NCBI GenBank assembly: GCA_958447915.1
Contig: CAUDCB010000005.1
Span: 1-35,789 of the forward strand
DNA: 35,789 nt
Source of the DNA: an uncultured Collinsella sp.
GTDB lineage: Bacteria > Actinomycetota > Coriobacteriia > Coriobacteriales > Coriobacteriaceae
Direction: 5' to 3'
Part shown: positions 1-7,765 of the stretch, piece after piece
How the letters are laid out: every line of letters begins with the position of its first letter
Numbering within the stretch: position 1 is the stretch's first letter
Translations under genes and position numbers: made by a program
The notes under the pieces: generated by a model
The model's database searches: none
What the model was told of the DNA's origin: nothing
The model's input: the letters and a program-made list of their open reading frames with translations, nothing else

Positions 1-64
1 GGCAGGCGGCCCTCTCGGGTCCTGAGCGCGACTCACCGGACTGGTTGTCTGATATAAAGATGGC

Positions 65-92
65 GAAGGCCCCTTTCGGGGCCTTCTTTTTA
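65..92 (+). terminator. rho-independent terminator of the gene left of the window
   Basis: Perfect 9-bp stem GAAGGCCCC / GGGGCCTTC with a TTTC loop, followed by five T residues. It points rightward, so it ends whatever lies upstream. Positions 1-64 give too little sequence to identify that gene or RNA. The stop codon of murB on the other strand lies inside the T-tract (90-92). Confidence 0.85.
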
Positions 93-1052
93 TAGGAATT
101 CGCCTACTCGGTGGACTTCGGGTTCTAGGTCTACGTCGAACTGCTCTTTGACTTTGGCTTGGATGTGGCGGATGAGTTCGTCGACATCGGCGGCGGTGGC
201 GTGGTCGGCGTTGACGATGAAGCCGCAGTGCTTCTCGCTCACCTGCGCGCCGCCAACGGCGTGTCCTCGCAGGCCGGCATCCATGATGAGCTTGCCGGCA
301 AAGTAACCCTCGGGGCGCTTGAAAGTGGAGCCAGCACTCGGCATGTCGAGCGGCTGCTTGTCCTCGCGGCGCTGGCGGTAGTCGTCCATGTCGGCCTTAA
401 TCATCGCGGCGTTGCCCGGTGCGAGGTTGAAGGTGGCAGAAAGAACAATAAAGCCGTCGTCGGCGATGCGGCTCTTGCGATAGCCTAGGTTGAGTTCGTC
501 GACATCGAACTCGATGATGCTGCCGCTGCCGCGGGTGCCGTCGTCGAGCATGCGTGCAGGCTTGTAGACACGCACGGACTCGAGCACATCGGCCATGCAG
601 GCACCATAGGCGCCGGCGTTCATGTAGCAGGCGCCGCCGACCGATCCGGGGATGCCCGAGATGGGCTCCATGCCGGTGAGGCCGGCCTCGGCTGCCGCTG
701 CGGCGACATCGGAAAGCAGGGCGCCGGCTGCCGCCGTGACGTGCGTGCCGTCGACCGTGATATCGGAGAGGCCTTCGCCCAGCGCCACGACGACGCCGCG
801 GATGCCTTTGTCGCCGACGAGCAGGTCGGAGCCGTTTCCCACGATGGTGAGCGGCAGGTCGCAGCGATAGCAGGTATCGAGCGTGGCGACGAGGCCCTGC
901 TCGGTATCGGGCGTGACAAAGACGTCGGCCGGACCGCCGATCTTAAACGTGGTGTGCTCGCGCATGGGCTCGCTCATCAACACGTTGTCCTCGCCAGCAA
1001 CGCCAGCGAGCGCGCACAGCAGGTCCTCGTTAAAAAAGTCGTTCTCGTGCAT
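90..1052 (-). CDS. murB: UDP-N-acetylenolpyruvoylglucosamine reductase (MurB)
   Basis: MurB is a cytoplasmic FAD enzyme that reduces UDP-GlcNAc-enolpyruvate to UDP-MurNAc with NADPH in peptidoglycan synthesis. The 320-aa product begins MHENDFFNEDLL. It shows the FAD-binding start TTFKIGGPADVFV, the NGSDLLVGD loop, the PGSVGGACYMNAGAYG motif and a C-terminal GFIVN segment near the catalytic acid, all typical of type I MurB. I chose the ATG at 1050-1052 because AAGGCGG lies just upstream. The frame stays open to 1214, but that extension (Pro/Ala/Gly-rich, crossing two hairpins) is not MurB-like. It is transcribed alone and away from the LacI-type gene at 1338. Confidence 0.93.
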   Translation of the reverse strand: MHENDFFNEDLLCALAGVAGEDNVLMSEPMREHTTFKIGGPADVFVTPDTEQGLVATLDTCYRCDLPLTIVGNGSDLLVGDKGIRGVVVALGEGLSDITVDGTHVTAAAGALLSDVAAAAAEAGLTGMEPISGIPGSVGGACYMNAGAYGACMADVLESVRVYKPARMLDDGTRGSGSIIEFDVDELNLGYRKSRIADDGFIVLSATFNLAPGNAAMIKADMDDYRQRREDKQPLDMPSAGSTFKRPEGYFAGKLIMDAGLRGHAVGGAQVSEKHCGFIVNADHATAADVDELIRHIQAKVKEQFDVDLEPEVHRVGEFL

Positions 1053-1118
1053 ACGAATATCCGCCTTTTGGTGGTCGTTGTCATCAATCGATTGCAATAT
1101 ACCCCACCCTGATGGATT

Positions 1119-1151
1119 TGGTGCAAAGCAACCTGTCCCCCTTGCACCAAT
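1119..1151 (-). repeat. hairpin TTGGTGCAA...TTGCACCAA with GGGGGACAGG loop
   Basis: Inverted repeat TTGGTGCAA / TTGCACCAA. Read on the minus strand the interior is gggggacaggttgcttt. A homologous hairpin with nearly the same interior occurs at 29443-29471, so this is a dispersed element. It sits in the divergent murB/LacI-type interval, upstream of murB. Confidence 0.6.
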
Positions 1152-1189
1152 CGCGGCGGCGGAAGGGGAGGGGACGGCGTTGACCAAAA

Positions 1190-1224
1190 AGGTAGAAATT
1201 GAGGCATGTCCCAAAAATCTACCT
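1190..1224 (-). repeat. hairpin AGGTAGA...TCTACCT followed by T-run on minus strand
   Basis: Arms AGGTAGA (1190-1196) and TCTACCT (1218-1224) enclose 21 nt. On the minus strand the stem is followed by a run of T, which is terminator-like, and the interior contains TGGGACATGCC. It lies between two divergent genes, so a terminator role is unexplained; it could limit read-through into the murB leader. Confidence 0.45.
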
Positions 1225-1337
1225 GCGCTGGCGGCGATAAAACTGCCGTCTACCGGATTGGTAAAGTGTTTATCATCGAGGTAGAGGGACGGTCGCTATA
1301 CTTTCAAGAGATTGCGCGAATACTCGGAAGGAGCGAG

Positions 1338-2366
1338 ATGGGCAACAAAGTTACTCTCAAGCAGATTGCCCAGGAGGTGGGGCTTTCCCCCTCGTCGGTC
1401 TCGCTTGTTCTCAACAATCGGCCTTGTCGTATCTCGGAAGAAAACCGCAAGCGCATCAAAGAGGTCGCGGCGCGCAACCACTATGTTCCTAACCAGATTG
1501 CGCGCAGCCTGGTCATGCGCGAGTCGCGCACGCTGGGCCTTATCGTTCCCAACATCGAGAGCCGCTTTTTTGCTTCGCTTGCTGGCAGCCTGGAAAAACG
1601 CTGCCGCGAGGACGGCTACGCGCTCTTTATTACCAGCTCGGGTGGAAGTGCCGAGGACGATCTGGAGCTCCTGCGCCAGCTGGTGACGCGCGGCGTCGAT
1701 GGTGTGTTCTTGGTCGTGGGCGACGAATTCTCGGACGACCGCGCTTTGCGCGAAGAAGTCAGCCATCTGCCCATCCCGGCGGTAATGGTTGACCGTGCCA
1801 TTGAGGGACTCGAGTGCGACAAGGTGATGTTCGACCACGAGATGGGTGGCTACATGGCTACCCGGTACTTGATCGAGCAGGGGCATCGTCGCATTGCCTG
1901 CTTGGTTAATGCGCGCCGTTCCAATACGGGTCGTAAGCGTCTTGCCGGCTATGAGCGCGCGCTGCGCGAGGTTGGCCTGCCGATCGACGCACGTTTGGAG
2001 TTTGAGAGCGAGTACTACATTCCGAGTGCCTACGAGGCCTCGGAGGCGGTGCTCGCGACTGACGCCACCGCCGTGTTCGCAAGCTCGGATAACATTGCCC
2101 TCGGTTTGCTCAAGCGCCTGCATGAGATGGGGAAGAGCATTCCGGGCGATATCTCGGTGGTGAGCTATGACAACTCGGCAGCCGACGTTCTCTTTGAGCC
2201 GGCGCTGACCGCGATCGAGCAGGATCCCGGCGTGCTCGCCGAGCATGCTTTTGGCTGCATGTCCAAGCGTCTTGCCGGTAGGGGCGGCAGGCGTGCCGAA
2301 GAGGTCGTTCTGGAGCCGGCGCTTATCGTTAAGGACAGCGTGCTCGAGCTTACTAAACACAACTAA
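1338..2366 (+). CDS. LacI-family transcriptional regulator
   Basis: A 342-aa sugar-responsive repressor type. The N-terminus MGNKVTLKQIAQEVGLSPSSVS is the LacI helix-turn-helix with hinge segment (about residues 5-60). It is followed by a periplasmic-binding-protein-like effector domain with the typical TLGLIVPNIESRFF strand, VDRAIEGLECDKV and SVVSYDNSAADVLFEPALTAIEQ. The ATG at 1338 is preceded by GGAAGGAG at good spacing; the frame is open from 1206 but that part is not HTH-like. A TATACT -10-like hexamer lies at 1297-1302. The gene sits immediately upstream of xfp, whose promoter has two LacI-type palindromes, so it may control xfp or itself. The effector is unknown. Confidence 0.9.
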   Translation: MGNKVTLKQIAQEVGLSPSSVSLVLNNRPCRISEENRKRIKEVAARNHYVPNQIARSLVMRESRTLGLIVPNIESRFFASLAGSLEKRCREDGYALFITSSGGSAEDDLELLRQLVTRGVDGVFLVVGDEFSDDRALREEVSHLPIPAVMVDRAIEGLECDKVMFDHEMGGYMATRYLIEQGHRRIACLVNARRSNTGRKRLAGYERALREVGLPIDARLEFESEYYIPSAYEASEAVLATDATAVFASSDNIALGLLKRLHEMGKSIPGDISVVSYDNSAADVLFEPALTAIEQDPGVLAEHAFGCMSKRLAGRGGRRAEEVVLEPALIVKDSVLELTKHN

Positions 2367-2468
2367 ACACGTTTATCAATTCATGCAGATTGAATGTGGA
2401 GTACCTGTGACAGACAATGTCGCAGGTGAATGTCTGCTTTTGTCTGTCCATATGGCAAATCAGGATGG

Positions 2469-2501
2469 TAAAACGTTTTTTCACCATGATAAAACGTTTT
2501 A
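2469..2501. promoter_or_regulatory. pair of LacI-type operators ahead of xfp
   Basis: TAAAACGTTTTT (2469-2480) and the perfect palindrome TAAAACGTTTTA (2490-2501) have a central CG, the hallmark of LacI-family operators. Their centres are 21 bp apart, two helical turns. A -10-like TATACT follows at 2507-2512, so bound protein would cover the -35 region. The adjacent LacI-type gene is the obvious candidate ligand (inference). Confidence 0.7.
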
Positions 2502-2506
2502 GCAAA

Positions 2507-2512
2507 TATACT
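2507..2512 (+). promoter_or_regulatory. probable -10 of xfp promoter
   Basis: TATACT matches the -10 consensus in five of six positions and lies 58 nt upstream of the xfp ATG, just after the two operator palindromes. No good -35 hexamer is visible at standard spacing, as the operators occupy that region. Confidence 0.5.
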
Positions 2513-2570
2513 AGTCCCAACGAAAGGTTGCCGTATCGGAAGGCGACCGCGCAGCGAAGGGACATAAACA

Positions 2571-5099
2571 ATGGCTAAAACATTGGGAACGCCGTGGCAA
2601 AAACTGGGACATGAGGTTCCCGCTTCCGAGCTCGAGGGTGTCGACCTGTATTGGCGCGCCTCGAACTACCTGTCCGTCGGCCAGATTTACCTTCGCTCCA
2701 ATCCGCTGATGCGCAGCGACTTTGTCGACGAGAAGACCGGCGAGACGCGCGATTTTGGTCGTCCGGACGTTAAGCACCGTCTGGTCGGTCACTGGGGCAC
2801 CACGCCCGGCATCAACTTCCTGTTCGGTCATGTCAACCGCCTCATCGCCGATCACAACCAGAATGCCATCTTCTTGATGGGCCCGGGCCACGGTGGCCCT
2901 GCTGGCACCGCCCAGTCGCTGCTCGATGGCACCTACCGTGAGATCCGCCCCGACATCACCAATGACGAGGCCGGCCTGCAGAAGTTCTTCCGCCAGTTCT
3001 CCTATCCCGGCGGCATCCCGAGCCACTTTGCGCCCGAGACGCCCGGTTCCATCCACGAGGGCGGCGAGCTCGGCTACACGCTCAGCCACGCCTACGGCGC
3101 CGTCATGGACAACCCGAGCCTGCTGGCCGTGGCCGTGGTGGGCGACGGTGAGTCCGAGACCGGTCCGCTTGCCACCTCTTGGCAGTCCAACAAGCTCGTG
3201 AACCCGGCAACCGACGGCATCGTCCTGCCAATCCTGCACCTCAACGGCTACAAGATCGCCAACCCCACCATCCTCGCCCGCGTGTCCGACGAGGAGCTCA
3301 CCAAGTTCTTTGAGGGCATGGGCTACAAGCCGCACTTCTTTGTCGCCGGCTTTGACGACGAGAGCCACGCGAGCATCCATGCGCGTTTCGCTGCCTTGTT
3401 TGAGCAGGTCTTTGACGAGATCTGCGACATCAAGGCCACCGCGCGGGCCCAGGCAGCCGCAGGCGAGACCGTGGCCCGCCCTGCTTACCCCATGATTGTG
3501 TTCCGTACTCCCAAGGGCTGGACCTGCCCCAAGCACATCGACGGCAAGAAGACCGAGGACTCCTGGCGCGCCCATCAGGTGCCGCTGGCGAGTGCCAAGG
3601 ACACTCACGAGCACTTCCGCGTACTGCGCGAGTGGTTGCGCTCCTACAAGCCCGAGGAGCTCTTTACGCCCGAGGGCCAGGTACGCCCCGAGGTGACGGC
3701 CTTTATGCCGACTGGCGAGCTGCGCATCGGCGCCAACCCCAACGCGAACGGCGGCAAGGTGCGCCGCGAGCTCGAGCTGCCCGATATCCACGCCCACGAG
3801 ATTCCCGTCGCCGAGAAAGGTCACGGCTGGGGCTCCACCGAGGCCGCTCGCGTCTTTGGTGAGTACACTGCCGACGTTCTGGCCAAGAACATGGACGATT
3901 TCCGCATCTTTGGTCCCGACGAGACCGCGTCCAACCGCCTGCAGGCCGCCTACAAGGTGACCAAGAAGCAGTGGGATGCCGGCTTCTACGAGGACGAGGC
4001 CAACGACGAGCTGCTCGCCGGCTCCGGTAAGGTCGTCGAGCAGCTGTCCGAGCACCAGTGCGAGGGCTTCCTCGAGGCCTACGTGCTCACCGGCCGCTCC
4101 GGCGTGTGGAGCTCCTACGAGAGCTTTGTGCACGTGGTCGATTCCATGGTCAACCAGCACTGCAAGTGGCTCGAGGCCACCAAGCGCGAGATTCCGTGGC
4201 GTGCTCCCATCAGCGGCCTCAACATTTTGCTGTCGAGCCATGTTTGGCGTCAGGACCACAACGGCTTCTCGCACCAGGACCCCGGCTTTATCGACCTGCT
4301 GCTCAACAAGGCCAACGACACGCATATCGTGAATGCGTACTATCCGGCTGACGCCAACATGGCCCTCGCTGTGGCCGAGCGCGTCTACCAGTCCACCGAC
4401 TGCGTCAACGCCATCTTCTGCGGCAAGCAGCCCGCCCCGACCTTCCAGACGGTCGACGAGGCAAAGGCCGAGCTCGCCGAGGGCGTCGCGACTTGGAAGT
4501 GGGCATCGACCGCTGGTTCACTCGCCGAGGCCGACGTCGTGGTTGCGACCTGCGGTGACGTGCCGACGCTCGAGGCTCTGGCCGCAACCGATATGCTGCG
4601 CGAGCTAGGCATTAAGGTGTGGTTCGTTAACGTGGTCGATCTGCTCAAGATCCAGAACGTCTGCGAGAACGACCAGGCCATCAGCGATGAGCGCTGGGCT
4701 GAGCTGTTCGGCTGCGGTGAGAAGCCCGTGCTCTTCGCGTTCCACGCCTATGCCGGCACGATTCGCCGCCTGATCTGGAACCGCCCCGGCCACGACGCCT
4801 TCCGCGTCCACGGCTACGAGGAGAAAGGCTCCACGACCACGCCGTTCGACATGCTGCGTCTGAACAACATGGACCGCTGGGCCCTGGCCGCCGACGTGCT
4901 GCGCATGGTCGACGCCGACAAGTTTGCAGAGCAGATTGACGAGTGGGAGGCATTCCGCACCGAGGCCTTTGAGTTCGCGTGCAACGAGGGCTTCGATCAC
5001 CCGGCCTTTACCGACTGGGTCTGGCCCGACGCTGCAGCTGCAACTGCTGCCGACGGCACGCTCTCCGCAACCCAAATGACCGCAGGCGACAACGAGTAA
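2571..5099 (+). CDS. xfp: xylulose-5-phosphate/fructose-6-phosphate phosphoketolase
   Basis: A thiamine-diphosphate enzyme that cleaves xylulose-5-P or fructose-6-P with phosphate to acetyl-phosphate plus glyceraldehyde-3-P or erythrose-4-P (bifid or phosphoketolase shunt). The 842-aa length fits the family (about 790-830) plus an Ala/Thr-rich C-terminal tail. Visible motifs: HWGTTPGINFLFGHVNR near residue 75, GPGHGGP, the cofactor motif GDGESETGP near residue 190, SSYESFVHVVDSM, and SSHVWRQDHNGFSHQDPGF in the second half. The ATG is preceded by GAAGGGA. Codon use is strongly biased to C/G-ending codons, as expected for a highly expressed central-metabolism gene. It is monocistronic or leads into the epimerase 378 bp downstream. 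Confidence 0.97.
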   Translation: MAKTLGTPWQKLGHEVPASELEGVDLYWRASNYLSVGQIYLRSNPLMRSDFVDEKTGETRDFGRPDVKHRLVGHWGTTPGINFLFGHVNRLIADHNQNAIFLMGPGHGGPAGTAQSLLDGTYREIRPDITNDEAGLQKFFRQFSYPGGIPSHFAPETPGSIHEGGELGYTLSHAYGAVMDNPSLLAVAVVGDGESETGPLATSWQSNKLVNPATDGIVLPILHLNGYKIANPTILARVSDEELTKFFEGMGYKPHFFVAGFDDESHASIHARFAALFEQVFDEICDIKATARAQAAAGETVARPAYPMIVFRTPKGWTCPKHIDGKKTEDSWRAHQVPLASAKDTHEHFRVLREWLRSYKPEELFTPEGQVRPEVTAFMPTGELRIGANPNANGGKVRRELELPDIHAHEIPVAEKGHGWGSTEAARVFGEYTADVLAKNMDDFRIFGPDETASNRLQAAYKVTKKQWDAGFYEDEANDELLAGSGKVVEQLSEHQCEGFLEAYVLTGRSGVWSSYESFVHVVDSMVNQHCKWLEATKREIPWRAPISGLNILLSSHVWRQDHNGFSHQDPGFIDLLLNKANDTHIVNAYYPADANMALAVAERVYQSTDCVNAIFCGKQPAPTFQTVDEAKAELAEGVATWKWASTAGSLAEADVVVATCGDVPTLEALAATDMLRELGIKVWFVNVVDLLKIQNVCENDQAISDERWAELFGCGEKPVLFAFHAYAGTIRRLIWNRPGHDAFRVHGYEEKGSTTTPFDMLRLNNMDRWALAADVLRMVDADKFAEQIDEWEAFRTEAFEFACNEGFDHPAFTDWVWPDAAAATAADGTLSATQMTAGDNE

Positions 5100-5104
5100 C
5101 TTAG

Positions 5105-5130
5105 TTACGCGGTTTTACCAAACCGCGTAA
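5105..5130 (+). repeat. TACC-loop hairpin directly after xfp
   Basis: Perfect 11-bp stem TTACGCGGTTT / AAACCGCGTAA with loop TACC, starting 6 nt after the xfp stop codon. There is no T-run, so it resembles an mRNA 3'-end stabilising hairpin more than a classical terminator. Its first 20 nt are repeated exactly at 7354-7373 after the kinase gene. Confidence 0.75.
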
Positions 5131-5153
5131 TGGCTCGACGCTGCGCGGGTTCC

Positions 5154-5236
5154 AGGCACCCCATCTCGCCGTTCAAACCGTCGCTCGCGTACATGAAGTA
5201 CGCGTCGCTCCTCTTTCGCGGCGACCTGGGGCACCT
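5154..5236. repeat. dispersed palindromic repeat, copy 1
   Basis: An 83-bp element with imperfect terminal inverted arms (AGGCACCCCATCTCGCCG against GGCGACCTGGGGCACCT) and a central stem GCGTAC...GTACGC. A near-identical 82-bp copy lies at 27542-27623 after the agmatine deiminase gene. The rest of the xfp-epimerase gap (5237-5477) shows no gene and no convincing promoter. Confidence 0.8.
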
Positions 5237-5477
5237 GAGCGCCGCTCGCTGACGTAGGGGGTACCAGCAGGGTTACCGCTGTTGTTGGGAAGCGTTCTGA
5301 TTCGGCTAGCTGCTCCGATAACACGTTTGCTTGCTGAGCTTGAGTGCTTCGCTCCAGGCGGTACCCGGCACTCTGCAGCTTTTCAATTGACGGCTCGCGT
5401 TTCTGTGAGGGGGCGCGGGCCGGTTTTCTATCAGCCCTATTGACTTGGCGGGCTGTCGTAAGAAAGGGAAGGCTCCT

Positions 5478-6359
5478 ATGGAGTTTGTTCTTGATAACGG
5501 TTCTATTCGTGTGGCGCTGAGCACGGCTGGCGGATCGTTCACTTCGATTAAAGCCAGCGGTCGCGAGTACCTGTGGCAGGGCGATCCTTCGGTCTGGTCG
5601 GGCCAGGCACCCATTTGCTTCCCGATCTGCGGTGGCCTTCGTGACGGCCGCGCGATGACCATGGGCGGCCGCGAGGTCAAGCTCGCTCGCCACGGCTTTG
5701 CGCGCAAACAGGAGTGGAAGCTCGAGGAGCAGGGCGACAACATGGTTGCGCTGAGCCTAAGCTCTGCCGACCATGCCGAGTTGCTCGAGCAGTACCCGTA
5801 TCCGTTTAAGATTGTTGCTCGTTACACGATCGATTCGGAAAAGGTGGCTGTGTCGTACGAGGTGACCAATGAGGGCACCGAGGACATGCCGTTCTTTGTG
5901 GGTGGTCACCCCGGCTTTAAGTGCCCGCTCGACGAGGGCGAGTCCTATGACGACTATGAGCTTCGTTTTGAGCGGTGCGAGGCCACCGAGCTCTGTACCG
6001 CCGTTCCCTCGATGGGCCTGATTGATGTTGAGCATCGCAGCAAGAACCCCATGATCGGCCAGAACCTGCCGCTTACCCACGAACTCTTCGACTTCGCGGA
6101 GACCATCTTTGACGTGCTCGACAGCCGCGTGGTTACGCTGACCAAGAAAACCGGGGACAAGGGAGTGCGTTTGACGTTCCCCGATATGCCATACCTGATT
6201 GTGTGGAGCAAGCCCGAGGGCGACTTTGTGGCCGTGGAACCGTGGGGCGGCCTGTCCACTTGCTCCGACGAGGACGATATTCTGGAGCACAAGCGTGGCT
6301 GCCTGGTTGCCAAGCCGGGGGAGACCGTCACCCGCGGTTTTGAGATCGAGATCCTTTAA
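5478..6359 (+). CDS. aldose 1-epimerase family protein (LacX-like)
   Basis: A 293-aa galactose-mutarotase-fold protein, expected to interconvert alpha and beta anomers of aldohexoses or their phosphates in the cytoplasm. Features: substrate-site segment PICFPICGGLRDGR (about residues 40-53), the RHGFARKQEW motif (about 64-73) with the conserved His, HPGFKCPLDEGE (about 145), and a C-terminal VAVEPWGG segment with the conserved Glu. This arrangement matches the LacX subgroup rather than classical GalM. The ATG at 5478 follows GAAAGGGAAGG. It is followed after 56 nt by a LacC-like kinase gene, an association also seen in lactococcal/staphylococcal lac operons. The exact substrate is not shown by sequence. 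Confidence 0.85.
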   Translation: MEFVLDNGSIRVALSTAGGSFTSIKASGREYLWQGDPSVWSGQAPICFPICGGLRDGRAMTMGGREVKLARHGFARKQEWKLEEQGDNMVALSLSSADHAELLEQYPYPFKIVARYTIDSEKVAVSYEVTNEGTEDMPFFVGGHPGFKCPLDEGESYDDYELRFERCEATELCTAVPSMGLIDVEHRSKNPMIGQNLPLTHELFDFAETIFDVLDSRVVTLTKKTGDKGVRLTFPDMPYLIVWSKPEGDFVAVEPWGGLSTCSDEDDILEHKRGCLVAKPGETVTRGFEIEIL

Positions 6360-6415
6360 CGAGCTATCGTATGTTTGGGGCCGCGCGTGTCGTGCCCCGG
6401 AAACAGGAGTTCAAC

Positions 6416-7351
6416 ATGATTCTGACCGTTACCATGAACCCGTCGATCGATACGCGCTATCAACTCGACAAGCTGATCATCGACGACGTGAACCGCGTGA
6501 CGCCTGAAAAGACCGCTGGCGGCAAGGGCCTCAACGTGAGCCGTGTGCTGCTGCAGTTGGGCGACGATGTGCTCGCGACCGGCCTGCTCGGCGGCCACAT
6601 GGGTGCCTATATGGCCGAGCTTATGGATGCCGACGGCGTCAAGAACGACTTTGTGCCCATCGCCGGTGAGACGCGCATTTGCCTGAATATCCTGCACGAG
6701 GGCAATCAGACCGAGCTGCTGGAGAGCGGCCCGCAGATCGCTCCCGCCGAGCTCGAGGCCTTTACGGCTAAGTTCGCCGAGCTTGCAGCGAAGGCGGATG
6801 TTGTGACGCTTTCGGGCTCGCTGCCGCGCGGCGTCGATGCTGGCTACTATGCCGAGCTCGTCAAGATCGCCGAGGAGGCGGGCGCCAAGGTGCTGCTCGA
6901 CACCTCGGGTGCATCGCTGGAGGCTGCGCTGGAATCTGACGCTAAGCCTGAGCTCGTGAAGCCCAACCTGACCGAGATTAACGGCCTGCTGGGTACGTCC
7001 TTTACGACCGATGATGTCGATGCCCTGCGCGAGGCGCTTGCCGCCGATGGCCGCTTTGCCGGTATTCCCTGGGTCGTCGTCTCGATGGGCGCTGCCGGTT
7101 CGGTGGGCTTCCATGAGGGCCGCGCGTTCCGCGCCAAGACGCCCGCGATTGCGGCTGTGAACGCGACGGGTTCCGGTGACTCGACCATCGCCGGCTTTGC
7201 GCATGCCATTGCTGCTGGTGCCGACGACGTCACGGTGCTCAAGACCGCCAATACCTGCGGCAAGCTCAACGCCATGGATCCCAAGACCGGCCACCTGGTC
7301 ATGGACCGCTGGGACGAGATCTACAACAGCGTTGTCGTGACTGAACTGTAG
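6416..7351 (+). CDS. lacC: PfkB-family hexose-phosphate kinase, probable tagatose-6-phosphate kinase
   Basis: A 311-aa ribokinase-fold enzyme. It opens with MILTVTMNPSIDTRYQLD and has the sugar-binding KTAGGKGLNVSRVL motif (residues about 37-50), GETRICLNILHEG, SGSLPRG, and the nucleotide/anion-hole motif NATGSGDSTIAGF, where GSGD carries the catalytic Asp. The pattern DDVNRV...TAGGKGLNV...ETR.C..ILHEG.QTE.LE.GP closely resembles staphylococcal LacC as I remember it. LacC phosphorylates tagatose-6-P to tagatose-1,6-bisP; 1-phosphofructokinase is the main alternative. The ATG at 6416 has AGGAG 7 nt upstream; the in-frame ATG at 6371 lacks a ribosome site. It is co-oriented with the epimerase and probably cotranscribed. 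Confidence 0.8.
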   Translation: MILTVTMNPSIDTRYQLDKLIIDDVNRVTPEKTAGGKGLNVSRVLLQLGDDVLATGLLGGHMGAYMAELMDADGVKNDFVPIAGETRICLNILHEGNQTELLESGPQIAPAELEAFTAKFAELAAKADVVTLSGSLPRGVDAGYYAELVKIAEEAGAKVLLDTSGASLEAALESDAKPELVKPNLTEINGLLGTSFTTDDVDALREALAADGRFAGIPWVVVSMGAAGSVGFHEGRAFRAKTPAIAAVNATGSGDSTIAGFAHAIAAGADDVTVLKTANTCGKLNAMDPKTGHLVMDRWDEIYNSVVVTEL

Positions 7352-7353
7352 GG

Positions 7354-7404
7354 TTACGCGGTTTTACCAAACCTATTGGTTCCGCCGTTCTACCGAACGG
7401 CGGA
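7354..7404 (+). repeat. tandem TACC-loop hairpins after lacC
   Basis: TTACGCGGTTTTACCAAACC (7354-7373) is identical to 5105-5124 but has lost the far arm. It is followed by a second hairpin, 10-bp stem TCCGCCGTTC / GAACGGCGGA (7381-7390 / 7395-7404), with the same TACC loop. The block begins 2 nt after the lacC stop codon. Confidence 0.65.
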
Positions 7405-7418
7405 CCGGTCGACGCTGC

Positions 7419-7517
7419 GCGGGCCGCATTTGGACAATCTGACGTTCAACTTCAAGGGCGCGACCAGAAGGTCAGCGCCCTTTCGTTTCACGTCACCTTG
7501 TCTCAAATGCGGCCCGC
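7419..7517 (+). terminator. terminator nested inside longer inverted arms
   Basis: Outer arms GCGGGCCGCATTTG / CAAATGCGGCCCGC (7419-7432 / 7504-7517) are a perfect 14-bp match. Between them lies an inner hairpin AAGGGCGC (7454-7461) / GCGCCCTT (7475-7482) with a GACC/GGTC sub-stem and a T-rich tail TTTCGTTT, a likely terminator for the epimerase-kinase transcript. TCGACGCTGCGCGGG at its left edge (7409-7423) is identical to 5135-5149. Confidence 0.6.
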
Positions 7518-7611
7518 TCACTGTCCGTCCTCTACCTGCGGCGTTGTCTTGCTCCGGATGCGGCAGTTAGGGACGTTCCTTTTCTGCCGGCAGTCTGGGA
7601 CATTCCTTGGG

Positions 7612-7669
7612 GTAGTCATCGGGGACGTTCTTTAATGACTAGTCGTTTAAGAACGTCCCCGATGACTAC
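7612..7669. repeat. perfect 21-bp inverted repeat containing GGGGACGTTC
   Basis: Arms 7612-7632 and 7649-7669 are exact reverse complements around a 16-nt loop. The arm carries GGGGACGTTC. Related half-motifs GGGACGTTCC and GGGACATTCC occur just upstream (7570-7606). It lies between the convergent lacC and galT genes. Confidence 0.8.
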
Positions 7670-7673
7670 ACTC

Positions 7674-7715
7674 AAAAAACGGTGCCCGTCGGCGATGTTG
7701 CCGGCGGGCACCGTT
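7674..7715 (-). terminator. rho-independent terminator of galK-galT
   Basis: On the minus strand an 11-bp outer stem (7678-7688 / 7705-7715, AACGGTGCCCG / CGGGCACCGTT) continues inward with GGC/GCC, closing on a short loop, and is followed by six T. It lies 50 nt past the galT stop codon. Confidence 0.85.
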
Positions 7716-7765
7716 GTCATGTGGGCGGTTATGTTGTGGCCGCTGATGAGGCTCGAACTCGCATG

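Noticed and set aside
1..64. Possible tRNA, 4.5S or other RNA 3' end before the first terminator
   Set aside because: No CCA, no SRP or RNase P consensus, and 64 nt are too few; a coding tail is equally possible.
2511..4325. 604-aa open frame antisense to xfp
   Set aside because: Shadow of high-GC codon bias; composition rich in Ala/Val/Leu/Gly, no domain, and the plus strand encodes an unmistakable phosphoketolase.
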